A stretch of DNA of 64,000 nucleotides from Chaunax sp. Z400 (lineage: Eukaryota > Chordata > Actinopteri > Lophiiformes > Chaunacidae): the NCBI GenBank assembly GCA_037577475.1, contig CM075203.1, positions 2,574,001 to 2,638,000 of the forward strand, written 5' to 3'. The position numbers and the translations under genes are program-made. The notes under the pieces were generated by a model. It saw only the letters and a list, made by a program, of their open reading frames with translations, was not told the DNA's origin and did no database searches. This document shows, piece by piece, positions 1 to 11,227 of the stretch (the stretch's first letter is position 1; every line of letters begins with the position of its first letter).

Positions 1-181
1 CTTTGGCCGTATGTCCATCCTTGTCTCTGTGTCGTTGTGCCCCCTGTCTTGATCTACTGTCTCATTGTCTTTGCTTTGAATACATGAAAATGAGACTGAA
101 GAATAAACAGAGGGAAACTATTATTTATATTGCATTTCAGACAATAATTCGTTTGATTGCCATAAAACTCTCTTAAATTAC

Positions 182-484
182 CTCTGAGAGAAGATGAAGG
201 GGACTTTTTGACACTGGTTTCAACCTTGATTCTCTTGGCTAAAGGTTCAAAGTCTGTCAGCGCAGTCATTCTACAAAAGGAAAAAAAAACAACACATCTT
301 CATATAATTTTGAGACGAAGGCGCTTCTTAGCAGGTTAAACATGAAAAGACGCCAAATGCATACTCACAATAAAAGTTGAGCTGGGATCACAAACGAGGT
401 GGTACTTGGTTGTGTCCATCCTTGTTTCTTTTGCAGTCCTTTCCTCAATAGGTGAGCAATTCTTACAATGTGACATGCAGCCAT
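182..484 (-). CDS. 5' exons of an unidentified gene, partial
   Basis: Two coding exons can be joined on the minus strand: 484-369 (donor GTGAGT) and 270-182 (acceptor after TTTTCCTTTTGTAG, donor GTAATT). The gene continues off the left edge. In the frame that stays open across the junction, the protein begins at the ATG at 484 with a 39-residue stretch that has several Arg and Lys and no Asp or Glu. A second in-frame Met at 269 (residue 40) is followed by an acidic-basic segment containing AKRIKVE and VKKSP. The first part resembles a mitochondrial targeting peptide and the second a nuclear localisation signal, so two start sites for two compartments are possible. I do not recognise the family. 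The first exon is also open in another frame (ATG at 486), but that frame hits TGA soon after the junction. Both ATGs have weak contexts. Confidence 0.45.
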
Positions 485-549
485 ACATGACACGATCTAT
501 TTCAACACACAGCAGAGCTTTAGGACAGCTAGTTAAGACATGACGCTCA

Positions 550-1605
550 TTAGCTATCCCACTTGCTTTGTGACCAACTAACGTTACCTTAAGAGTATTA
601 GCTAAGTGGCTAGTAATGAAACAGTAAAATGTATTTTGTATATTATTCAGACTTTGCCTCAGGTTCTATATAGTTGATGTCTAAACATAGGCTAAATGTC
701 TAGAAACACCGGCCATAGTTTAAAAGCTAACATTACCTTACATGCTAACTAGCTTTGGACTAATGTTACATCGGGCTGTCAAAACACTAGCCTGGTTTAG
801 TGTAGTCACATATTTCATCATAAATATTTATACAACAAATATCTCAGGTTACTTTATGAGAACATCTGTTGGTCTTTGGTTAATGTTAAAACGCACAATT
901 GTATTTTTTACTCTATTGGACATTACGACAATTCCACAGTACCGCCGCTCAACGCCATGACACTTCCGCGTGATGACGCACTGATTAAAGTGACGCGAGA
1001 TTCTATGCTGCGTTCACATACATCGCTGTTTCATTAACTTTCATAACTCAATTACGACAGTATGTGATATGTTTGCGTTCATAGGAGCTGCCAGCGTTAC
1101 ACTTTTAGCGAATACGTCTGTTGTCATTAATATTAGCACACTAGCCTACTCAAGCTTTAATGATATGAACATATTTGTCTATTGATCAGGATATCCACAC
1201 TATTGTCATAGTGGATGTACAAATTACCACGTTTACCCTGGACGCATCAGCTCTTGTTAGTTATGCAGACGTTCAAGAAATTCTAGTTCAGTCGCCTCCA
1301 AAAAATAGCTCTCGCGTTATCTGTCTTATTATTAGAAACTCCCCCACTTGAGACAACCTGTAATAAGGCAAATGATGTTTAAAGCTGACACTTAATTTAC
1401 TATAATAATAGACTTGTGAGGTACCGTCTCTGAAATCCATCTACAATTATTTGCTGTCGTTTCACCCCCCCCACAGAAGTTGCTCACCTGTATTTAGCCA
1501 CACCCATTGAGAAACACCTGACCTGCAGAAGGAAGTTAAGCCACGGACCGTAAATTCGATAACAGGAGACGTACCGCAGATTTGATGGGGAAATAAACCA
1601 GGACC
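550..1605. promoter_or_regulatory. Divergent promoter region, left-edge gene and adam9-like
   Basis: About 1.1 kb separates the first exon of the minus-strand gene from the ATG of the plus-strand ADAM gene. The stretch 970-1005 has two TGACGC cores, one inside TGATGACGCA, that could bind CREB/ATF or AP-1 factors. I see no clear TATA box or coding exon. The extent of the promoters is inferred from gene orientation only. Confidence 0.3.
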
Positions 1606-4600
1606 ATGGTCAAAAAAAATATCTTATTCGTTGTTTTTTTCATGTGTTACGTTTCTGGGATTGACAACGAAGGTGAGGCGCAGCTGATCTGGGTTACTTG
1701 TACGCCTACATTCTTTTTCGACCGAACAGTAAAAGAAGAGATAATATCTCTCATCACACACCAGCAATGATGATCGGACAGTTTTGTTTTTATATTCCTG
1801 CTAATTGGATTTTATGAACACAAGACCTCCAAATAAAGAGGACTAAACATTCCTTTGTTCGTGATCTTTTTTTCTTTTCTTTTTTCTTCTTCTTGTGCTT
1901 AGCCTGTTTTACATTATGTCCTGGAAAAACATTCGTACCTTCATATTTACAGTTTCTCTGCGTATTCACCTCTCTTCCAGACACTTTGACTGGGCTTACA
2001 TCAGAACTCTCCAAGTACTCCGTTGTATTTCCTCAAGTGATTCGCAGATGGACAAGGAGCATCAACAGACAGTCAGAGGAGGTAGGTAACAACCCGGATT
2101 AATGATCTTTATAATTGATATTTTAATATGATATAATTGAAAATGTTTTCTTGTATTTACCACATTCAGAGAGATGGAGAAGAGGCAATATCATATGCAC
2201 TCATCATAAACAACAGAAAGCACCTCCTTCATCTAAAGAAGAACAGGTATGCATTGACATTAGTGTAGGTCATTGTTAATGCTTAAGATATATTATCCCA
2301 TGTTTTTTTTTCTCTTCTTGTCAGAGACTTTCTGCACCCGAAATTTGTTCAGTTGGTACATGACTCCACTGGCAGCCACACATCATCATATCCCAAACCA
2401 CATGTAAGTCAACACTGTCTCATCCTGGTTAGTCAGGCTCATTTTCAACATCCAAACTTAAAGCCTGTGTTTGATTTTCTTTTCACAGGTGCATTGCTTT
2501 TACCACGGAGAGGTGGAGGGATATGAGGATTCAGTGGTAGCGCTCAGCACCTGCTCTGGTCTTAGGTTTGAACATCTCTCTGCTTTGTCTTGTTCCTCAT
2601 ACATAACACACAATGTTGTTTGATATTTTAAAGTGCTTTTGCATGCATTTGCCATATCATTACATAACACTGTATCAGGCTGGAAACATTTTATAATGAG
2701 AAGTGCATGTAGAAAAAGGCCCAACAGTGCATTTTAATTAAGTTAAACCTTAATCTACAAAGCTACTCATACAATAACTGGCTGATCACATCATCATCAT
2801 GATCATGATCATCATCATCATCGTGTGTGTTGGGTCTGCAACTGAAATATCAGCAAAGCAACATAATGAACGGATGCAGAAGGAAAACATTTCCCATAAT
2901 GGTAGAAAAATTAGGATATGAACAAAAATAAGAATTCCAGGTATATTAGTAATGACATTTATTATTGAAAACATTTAGCGTTGGGTACATTTATACAAAT
3001 TCATGGATCTGACAATTTATTTGGATCCACTCCAAAATTTGACAAAAAAAGAGAGGTCAAAAATGCCCTATTGTGCAAAATTAACAAAAAATTCTGAAGC
3101 CTCCCTTTATCTGGATCCACTTCCTTGTCCTCCAGTTTCATGCTGCATAGTAGTTTTGTGTCATCCTGCTAACATTCAGATAAACAATCAGACGCTGGTG
3201 AAAACTGAACCTCCTTGGTGGAGGTAGTGATGATACTTTTTTGTAGGGGTGTGATCATCCTGGGAAATGAGACCTATGGACTTGAGCCTGTGCCGCAATC
3301 CGCCACCAACGAGCACCTCCTGTACCTGCTGAAGGACGTTCAGTCCGACCCCGTCACCTGTGGGGTCGTGGATGAGGCCACGTCATCGACACACCACGAA
3401 CCCTTTGAGCCCGGCCAGTCGCTGACTTCTCTGCTGCGGGTTAGTTTGATCACTGCCATCAGCTGAACTTGTTTATAGTGTGAACAGGTCTTAAAGTGGA
3501 AACTCGCTGAGGGTCTATGTGACTTCTTTTCCTTCTGCCGTTTGTCGTTTCAACAGAGGAAACGCAACTTGCCTGAAACCAGATATGTAGAACTGGTGCT
3601 GGTTGTCGATAATCTCAGGGTGAGTGTGTGTTTATCTGTTCACGAACCCAGAATTATTATTGTTAATTAGAATTAATATAATAATTATTATTATTATATT
3701 CAAAGGAAAGGTTTGCTTTTTTTTAGACTTTCAAAATAGATTGGCATGTTTGCTGTATTTTTATAGTAGTAACTGTAGTTTGTAGCATTCATTGACTCAC
3801 ATTCTGATTGAATATGTCAAGGATAATAAGTATCGTGTCATAATTGGTGTTAATTATATTTACAGTATATTTTTAAGAAAGAAAATGAGACGGCGGTCAG
3901 AGAGGAAATGGTGGAAATGGCTAATCTGCTGGATGGGGTGAGATTTCAAGTTGTTCCGTTGTTAGCTTTGTGCTAATGCTTTGCTATGCTATCCTAACCT
4001 GCTGCTTTTATTTTCTGTTCTATTCCAGTATTACAAGTCCCTGAATATCCATGTGGTGCTGGTGGGCCTGGAGATCTTTAAAGACGTCAATCCCTTTAGT
4101 GTGGAAGGCTCTGCGGGAGACGTGTTGGGGAGGTTCGTCAAGTGGAGGAAGACCACTCTGTCCCCAAAGATCAGGAATGACGTTGGTCAACTCATTGTGT
4201 GAGCAGCGTTTCTTCTTCTTCTTCTTCTTCTTCTTCTTTTTTTTTAAAGTTGTTTGACTGATACAGAGTCAGATTTTGGACTTATCTCTTGGTCTACTTG
4301 TTTCTCAGCGGTAAGCCCGAAGTATTCGAAGGAAATGTACTCGGCATGGCCTTCGTGGGCACCGTCTGCTCCGTGGCGAACTCTGGAGGAATCAGCGTGG
4401 TCAGTTCAACTCCCTTTTAACTTCTAACACCAGCTGGACACCAAGGGCAGTTTGACAGCATGTGCTCTTGTCTAGAAACTGATACTGTCTGCATTATTCA
4501 TGGGACGTCCTATAAATGCAGCTCATACTCACAGGCTCTGAGTAGCATAGCAGTCAAACAGGTTAGACGTCTACATAGTTTCATTTTAAGCTCCACGACA

Positions 4601-7600
4601 AGGAAACTTTGATTAAGTGGATTTCTTTTATTCTTGCGCAGTGTGACGTATTACATTGTTTTACTATCCTTAGAGTCATAATAGAAAGAAGGAAACTCTT
4701 AATTATATATTTTACTTCCTTATCAAACACACAATTGCACACAGGTGTACAAATCAAATTTTTCCACAAAATAAAAACAAGTCCTTTATATACTGTGAGT
4801 CATATACAATTGGTTTACACTTTTGAAACCCAGTCATGTCAGATTCAGCTGTAGATAAATGGAATTAATCAAGTGAAATGCTCTCTTTCATCTGTAATGA
4901 AAGATCAGAATATTGATTAATAACGTTATTTGATCATTCAGGATCATACATTTAGGTGCGTAAACGATGGAGAATGTTAGCACTGAATGTGCTGGTTGTG
5001 TTCTCAAAGTTCAGAGACAACAGACTGCCTTACACCTCCACTGTGGTGGCCCATGAGATGGGACATAACCTGGGCATGAATCACGACGAGACGCGCTGCG
5101 ATTGTGACGGAAAACACTGCATCATGGCAGGCGTCACTGGGTAATTATGCCTTTCTTTCTTCAGCCGATGACATGAAGTCCAAAAGCAGTACTTTCAATC
5201 CTACACTATGTCCCACATTTTACATTACATTACCCATACATTTTTTTTAAAAAATGTATTTTTTATATTATGGGTTAAATGTAGAGGCAGGTTGTTCCTA
5301 ACTTTTTAAAAAGTTTTCCTTTCTCTATCAGGACTTAAAGATGTCGTCTAATTTAATGTAACAATATCCTCACTTTGTGCTGATACTGTTTAATCTGACG
5401 CCCTCGAGCTACTATTGATGTTAATTTGACAACAGAAATGTTCTATATTCTGTGGTCCAATGCTGATTAGTGAAACCTGTCAATGGATATTTCCATGAAT
5501 GTGTTATCCTGTTTCCCTGTAGTGGTACTGCCAAATTCAGCCGCTGCAGTGCAGATGACTTTGAGTGGCTGGTGAGGCGTGGAGGAGGCGAGTGTCTGAA
5601 GAACCAGCCCTCCTCATCTGATGTCATTGGTACTGCTGAATGTGGCAACGACCAAGTGGATGAAGGAGAGCAGTGTGACTGTGGCAAACCAGAGGTAGAG
5701 TAAAACACTCACACAGTATGGTGCAGAACTTTAACCTGCATGTTATTTATTGGATATTGTATTTCACTGTAAAGTAAGTATAAAATGCATAATTTTTATG
5801 TTTCTAACTTGAGGCGCATGTCCCAAATCTGGCCCGGCACCTCATTCTTTCGGCCTGTGAGAGCGTCATGTGTTTATTAATCATGCCATATACTGCTTTC
5901 TAATGTTGTTATGGACACACTGAAGGAGTCAAGCTGCTAAAAGTCAGTAGAATCTCAGTATCATGCAGCCATGTGTCGCAGCTAGTAGCAGCTCAGCAGA
6001 ATTTCCAGAGAACAGACAAGTTGATGCAGACAAAGGCAATTTAATCAGAGGAAGTGAAGCCATGTTTGTCCTTAATGGAGACAAGCTGGTCTGTCTTCTT
6101 TTTAACGAGACGATGCCAAAGGAACACAATTTGCGTGAAACACGGAGCCAAACCTGAGCCACCATCAAAAGCAACAAAAGGTCCAAGAGTTAAAAGGCAG
6201 CCATCATGTGATAAAAGTTTGAGACTGATAGAGGTTGAGTAGAGAATGCCTTTAATTATTTTAAATTTAGAAATGAAAGTGTGGATGCAGAACAAACCAA
6301 GTATGTTGAATATGAATACAGAAAGTGTTCAAAATCACCGGCCAAAGATACTTGTAGTTGATCTCATAATAAAAGAATTATTGCAGTCTTAAAGTTGTGT
6401 ATTTTTTTCTGTCTTTGTTGTGTGTTGATAAGTTTCTCTCTGGTTCATTTTCATACAGGAATGCAATAATAAGTGCTGCGATCCCACCACCTGCAAGTTT
6501 ACAAGCGGGGCAGCCTGTGCCCAGGGAGACTGCTGCGACAACTGTCAGGTCAGCCTCGTGTTGGACTTCAAATCTCCCTCCACGCAAAAATAAGTCCTAA
6601 GCCTCACCAATGGGCTACTTCCTGTTAAAAAAACAAAACAAAAAAAAACTATGAAAGGTTTTAGGAGACGATTGACAAATTCAAGGTAGGAAACATTTTT
6701 CCAACTAAAAATATCACAGCACTACATATTAATATACGGCCCGACTCGGACACTTGAAGGTTAAATAGTAATACACCAGGTGTAGTATCACCTGGCCTTT
6801 AAAGGGACAAAGAGATGACACATGATTGGTTTAATTTGTGTTATGACCAAAACACACCTATAAATAATTAAGGGATTAAATACAAACTCTTTGCGCCTTG
6901 CGTATTACTTTTAGTCCACAATTTGCACCGTTTAACATGCACTAAATGCACTTGTGCCATAGACTTTAGACCACGTGCTTTAAATCTGTTAAATCAAGAT
7001 GTCTTAAAGCGTGTCTGGAGGGCAGAAGTCATGGAGCTGAAGACTCTACTGAATTATTTAATGGAGTCTTACTTTGAAAAAACCCCAAAAGAATGTTTCC
7101 TCTATTGTTGTGTGTGTGTGTGTGTTTTGTTGTTTTAGATCAGAGTTGCCGGGACGCCGTGCAGAAAATCTGTCAACACCTGTGACCTACCTGAATACTG
7201 TAATGGCGTTACTGCATCCTGTCCTGAAGACTTCTACATCATGGATGGCCTCCCCTGTCACGGCGCCTACTGCCACGAGGGCCGATGCCAGACGTATGAT
7301 TTCCAGTGCCAGTATCTCTTTGCACAAGGTACATAAAAAAAAATGACTTCAGCTGATTAAACTCCAGGCTCTAAGGTTTGTGTCATCATCTCTGGCTGTG
7401 AGGCAAACACACAATGTTTTTATTTGAGTTTGAGTAACACCCTAAATATGCTTAGTCAATATTACATCAGCCCAAAGTCTACCAGGAGCCAGAGGTCACC
7501 TGACAAGATATTAACTCACTTCTCTTGTCATTAATATTTCTGAATATGTCTCTATTGGGCAGATGGAGCAAGAAAAGCAGACGATATTTGTTTCCAACAT

Positions 7601-10291
7601 GCAAATACTCAAGGAGACTTATTTGGAAACTGTGGAAGGAACAACCAAGGAGACTTAATCAAATGTAGTGTAGCGTAAGTATTCTGTTTTTGTATTATAT
7701 TAACTCCATTGTGGACATATTGTATATGAGGTGTGTAATTGTAGAAGCGACTACATCGTCACAGAACTGTCTTGATTTCATTATGAATTTAAGACATTCA
7801 AACGTTTCCTATGATCATCTGTAGGCCTCGCATCATTATTAGATGATATTCTGGTTGCGATTATTCGACCTAGCTGCAGTTATTTTGCGTAATCATTAGA
7901 ATCTCTTCCCTTTATCTGTATAAAAACAGCTGAATGAAAGAGAACTGTCATATTTCATCACTACGCTGCAAAAAAGAGCAGTTAAAATAAAATACAAGAA
8001 ATAAAAGCTGAGTTAGAGAAGAAAATGGCTTTAATGCTGGTGACATTATGTGTCCAAGCAGCAAGATAATCTTAAGATAAGTCGATTCAGTCTAGAAATA
8101 AGTAGGTTGATTTAAAAAAAACAACTAATAACTAACTTTTAAAACAAGATAATTAATCACATGATAATTTATCGCGATGAGTACAGAACGGTTTGCAGTG
8201 TAGTTCTACGTTATTTGATTTTTGACTGCTGTTGGTTAATGACGGCATCTGATTGTAGGAAGCCTTTCAATTTCAAATACTGAGGATGGTAATTTTAGGT
8301 AAATGAGATGCGATATTTTTGTCATTAAAGGATGGACTCGATGGATTAATTGACCGTATTCTCTGCAGGAACGCCATGTGTGGAAAGGTCCAGTGTACCA
8401 ACATCGACCTCGGCTCCGTCTCACTTGATGCTCGCGTCAGTTTCGAAACAGTTTATGGGTCAACTTGTGTCAATGCAGATTTCAACCTGGGCACAGATGT
8501 GCTAGATCCTGCTTACGTCAACCCCGGCAGCCCCTGTGATACAGGACAGGTAAACGGACCTGGAAGAGTGAAAAGCATGTAAAAGGAGAGAATGGAATCC
8601 AACCAGAAACTAAAATGATTTGACTGATGATGTCACCTTATGACTCATTACCTTCATCAAGGAGGTTATGTTTTCACCCGTGTCTGTTTGTGTCTTGGTT
8701 GGTTTGGTAGCTGGATTACAGCCCATTCTTCCAAAGAACCCATTAAAATTCATGTCCAACAATTTTTACTTTAATGTTATGATATTTTCCTAAATTAGGC
8801 AAACGCCAAAACATCTATGGAGGGGTGGGTAATGGGCCAGGCAAGCTAAACAGATACGTGTTTGGCCTTGACGGACCTATGCGCTCCTACAGAGTGCCGT
8901 TCTAGTTTTGAATGCATCAAGAAGTTATATTTCTTCCCTCTCAGACCTGTCTGGACTTCCAGTGTGTGAACGCCTCTGCTCTGCTGTCCAACTCAGACTG
9001 TCATGCCCAGGTCACCTGCAACGGTCGTGGAGTAAGACGTCAATTTCTTTACTCGCCTTACACAGTTTACCAGCCAATAAAGACTTGGTCTGACTTGGAT
9101 ATTATCATGTTTCTTTCAGGTATGTAATAACGAGGGGCACTGCCACTGTGAAAACGGGTGGGCCCCACCTCACTGTGACAAGGCAGGGCGAGGTGGAAGC
9201 ATAGACAGTGGTCCTGCTATGATAGGTGGGTTTAAATTGATTTTTATCACACAGAAGGTTCATCTAATACCATGTCTCATTAATTTAGGCTGTCAGGACT
9301 TCATATTACTCGTATATTAATCAGCAGGTTGCTGTAGATTGTAGGTAATCTGCCATGAATACATGTTTACTGTAATGCAGCTAAATATAATGTTCCTTAT
9401 TCCCACATGAAATTGTTCTCCCTCAGATCACTCCCTCAGGAATGTCCTGCTGATCTTGTTCCTGTTGGTGATCCCTGTCCTGGTCCTTTTCGTCCTGGGG
9501 ATTCTGTTCCTCTTCAGGAGAGATTCTCTGGACCTGTGCCTCAAAGGAGGCCTCGTCAGCCGTTTCAAGTAAACACGACCTCACGTTAATGATGGGTTGA
9601 TGGATATTTGAAAGGCTGCAGTTGCATTTCAGAATTTCTTTCTTGCTTTCGTAGGTCAAACAATGCTCAGGATGCATACGGCCAGTCTAACTGGGATGTT
9701 CAGACCACAACCCAACCTCCAGCTCCATCCGAAAGGGTAAATGTCTTTCTTTCTTTTTTTCATAATAAATATCAAGTTACAGAGTTGAACCTAAAGCCAA
9801 AGTCTTCAATGTTGCAAAGGTGGTTCGCTTTTCACCTGGCTTGATCGCCATGGTTACTGATGCTGCACATCTAACCTGGTCCAGAGGAAGTTATGTTCAG
9901 AGTTTTGGATTAATTTTTTTTTATAAACATCACACAAAATTACACAAAAAAGAAAGAGATAAACCAATCCAAAATGGATTATAAGTTGTTTTTTCTGCTA
10001 ATTCCAGCCTGGATATCCACCTGCTGCCTCGGTTCTAACTTCTGGGTATGAACTGATACATCTTTTTTTAAATTTACTCAGTACATTTTAGATCTCACTC
10101 ACAGCTTCAAGCTTTTGATACACAAGCAGTCTTGTCTAAGTGGTTTAATTTAATTTGTATCTGTCGGTTTCAGGTATGGGGACTTTGATTACTGGAATAC
10201 AGACCCTAATGACTTCTACGCAAAACCAACAGCTCCTAAGCAGGGCCCAGGAGTGCCCAAACCAATCCTACCAAAGCAGCTACCCGACTGA
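1606..10291 (+). CDS. adam9: ADAM9-like disintegrin metalloprotease
   Basis: Type I membrane metalloprotease that sheds cell-surface proteins. Exons: 1606-1672, 1981-2081, 2170-2246, 2325-2403, 2489-2565, 3247-3439, 3557-3619, 3866-3937, 4029-4198, 4309-4399, 5010-5140, 5523-5694, 6459-6548, 7139-7328, 7563-7674, 8369-8549, 8945-9031, 9120-9225, 9427-9568, 9655-9736, 10008-10045, 10174-10291. These 22 exons give 812 aa (human ADAM9: 819 aa). Seen in order: signal peptide; prodomain with cysteine-switch Cys172 (TCGVV); furin site RRKR 198-201; catalytic HEMGHNLGMNHD (His345, Glu346, His349, His355) with Met-turn CIM at 367-369; disintegrin domain with loop CDLPEYCNG from 476; cysteine-rich domain; EGF-like CNGRGVCNN...CHCENGWAPPHC; membrane helix about 692-716; tail of about 95 aa with few SH3-type prolines. 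The GGSIDSGP motif after the EGF module is typical of ADAM9 rather than ADAM8. All catalytic residues are present, so the enzyme should be active. Which teleost paralogue it is cannot be decided here. Confidence 0.88.
2789..2822 (+). repeat. (ATC)n/(ATGATC) microsatellite in adam9-like intron 5
   Basis: Trinucleotide run with GATC interruptions, inside the intron between 2565 and 3247. Confidence 0.8.
3015..3232 (-). repeat. Dispersed hairpin-ended repeat, copy 1
   Basis: This is a copy of a teleost dispersed element. It contains a CTGGATCCA block and ends in the near-palindrome CCTCCTTGGTGGAGGT just before adam9 exon 6 (acceptor 3246). Related copies are recognisable at 8650, 20517, 34048, 34868, 35744, 47270, 49170 and 53588. 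It may be a SINE or a short DNA element; no open reading frame is present. Confidence 0.5.
4210..4247 (+). repeat. (CTT)n run merging into poly-T
   Basis: Pyrimidine repeat only about 10 bases downstream of the adam9-like exon 9 donor (4199), within a 110-base intron. It supplies the polypyrimidine content of this very short intron. Confidence 0.75.
7108..7125 (+). repeat. (TG)n before adam9-like exon 14
   Basis: Short TG dinucleotide run 13 bases upstream of the acceptor at 7138, forming part of the splice-acceptor tract. Confidence 0.7.
7960..8206. mobile_element. Small non-autonomous DNA element (hAT-like), copy 1
   Basis: The segment starts with CGCTGCAAAAAA and ends with GGTTTGCAGTGTAG, an imperfect terminal inverted pair of the type CACTGCAAA/TTTGCAGTG. 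The interior (TCTTAAGATAA...TCTAGAAATAAGTAGG) is matched in reverse orientation at 54290-54420. There is no coding capacity. It lies in adam9-like intron 15. Assignment to the hAT superfamily is inferred from the termini only. Confidence 0.5.
8650..8905 (+). repeat. Dispersed hairpin-ended repeat, copy 2
   Basis: Starts with AAGGAGGTTATGTTTTCACC, continues through a GTTTGTGTCTTGGTTGGTTTGG block and includes GTAATGGGCCAGGCAAGC, which is nearly repeated at 49245. It fills most of adam9-like intron 16 in plus orientation. Confidence 0.6.
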
Positions 10292-10641
10292 TTCTCTATT
10301 CTTTTACTAAATATTTTCATTTGTACAGGGAATGTTTGAAGTTTACTCCAGCTCTAAGCTGTATGAAGGACTATTTTAAAACAAAATGATAATAATAGGC
10401 TTACTGTTACTTGATGCCAGCACTTTGTTAAGGTCAGCTGCAGTAACTTGGTGGTGGGCGGGGCTGCTAGGTGTGTACATATTTATTATAATACCCGTAT
10501 GTGTTTTATTAGATTCCTTTGTATTGTTTAATGGAAATTCGTATGTGCAGATCAAATCACAAAATGTTTAGTATTTTATCCTATTATGTATCATTTTCAA
10601 TGTGTTTAAAATATTTTGTGAATTTTGATTAAATTAATTGT

Positions 10642-10647
10642 AATAAA
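10642..10647 (+). terminator. Poly(A) signal of the adam9-like gene
   Basis: AATAAA lies about 350 bases after the TGA at 10289-10291, in an AT-rich 3' UTR. The remaining 580 bases to pstk contain no coding exon. Confidence 0.6.
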
Positions 10648-11227
10648 AAATATGTATCTGGGAATGGATTTCAAACTGTTTTTTTCTTTATAAGAGTGAG
10701 TTTCTTTAAACTAATAACACTTTACTCTTCACGTTCGCCCTAGATTGAGTCACTTCTGTAATGAATTGAAAATATACTCAAGATTTTCTGCATCTAACAT
10801 GGATAATGCCTACAATGCTTGGAGAAAATTATTAATTAATATTAATTTCTAATAATTATTTTCTAGGTCTTCATGGTCAGTGAGTCATATTATGATGGTC
10901 AAGCTATCACGGGACTGTTGTTTTCAGGTGCAATGACATCATGGGGAAATTGAGCTGCCTTGGTGAATTTGATTCTTATTTTTGCAATTTAAAATGAAAT
11001 AATTAATCGTTTTAACAACACTTCCTGCTCAAAAGCTTTTTAAAAGGACCTTTTCCTGCTTCTCCCCTCTGTACTAACGTCGCTCCACTCAATTCTTTTA
11101 CTTTGAAAGGATATTAGCAGGAAGTCACGTGTTTCGATTGTTTTGATGTAGCATGATGCGGAAGTTAACTGTCACCTGCAAGTATGGACGTAATGAGTTG
11201 AGAGTCAAAGCTGCTCTCCGGTAGCTC

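Noticed and set aside
1606..10291. ADAM8 as the identity of the metalloprotease
   Set aside because: The GGSIDSGP motif, the VFGTVCS/GGI-type block before the catalytic exon and the 22-exon, 812-aa structure fit ADAM9 better; ADAM8 remains a minor alternative.
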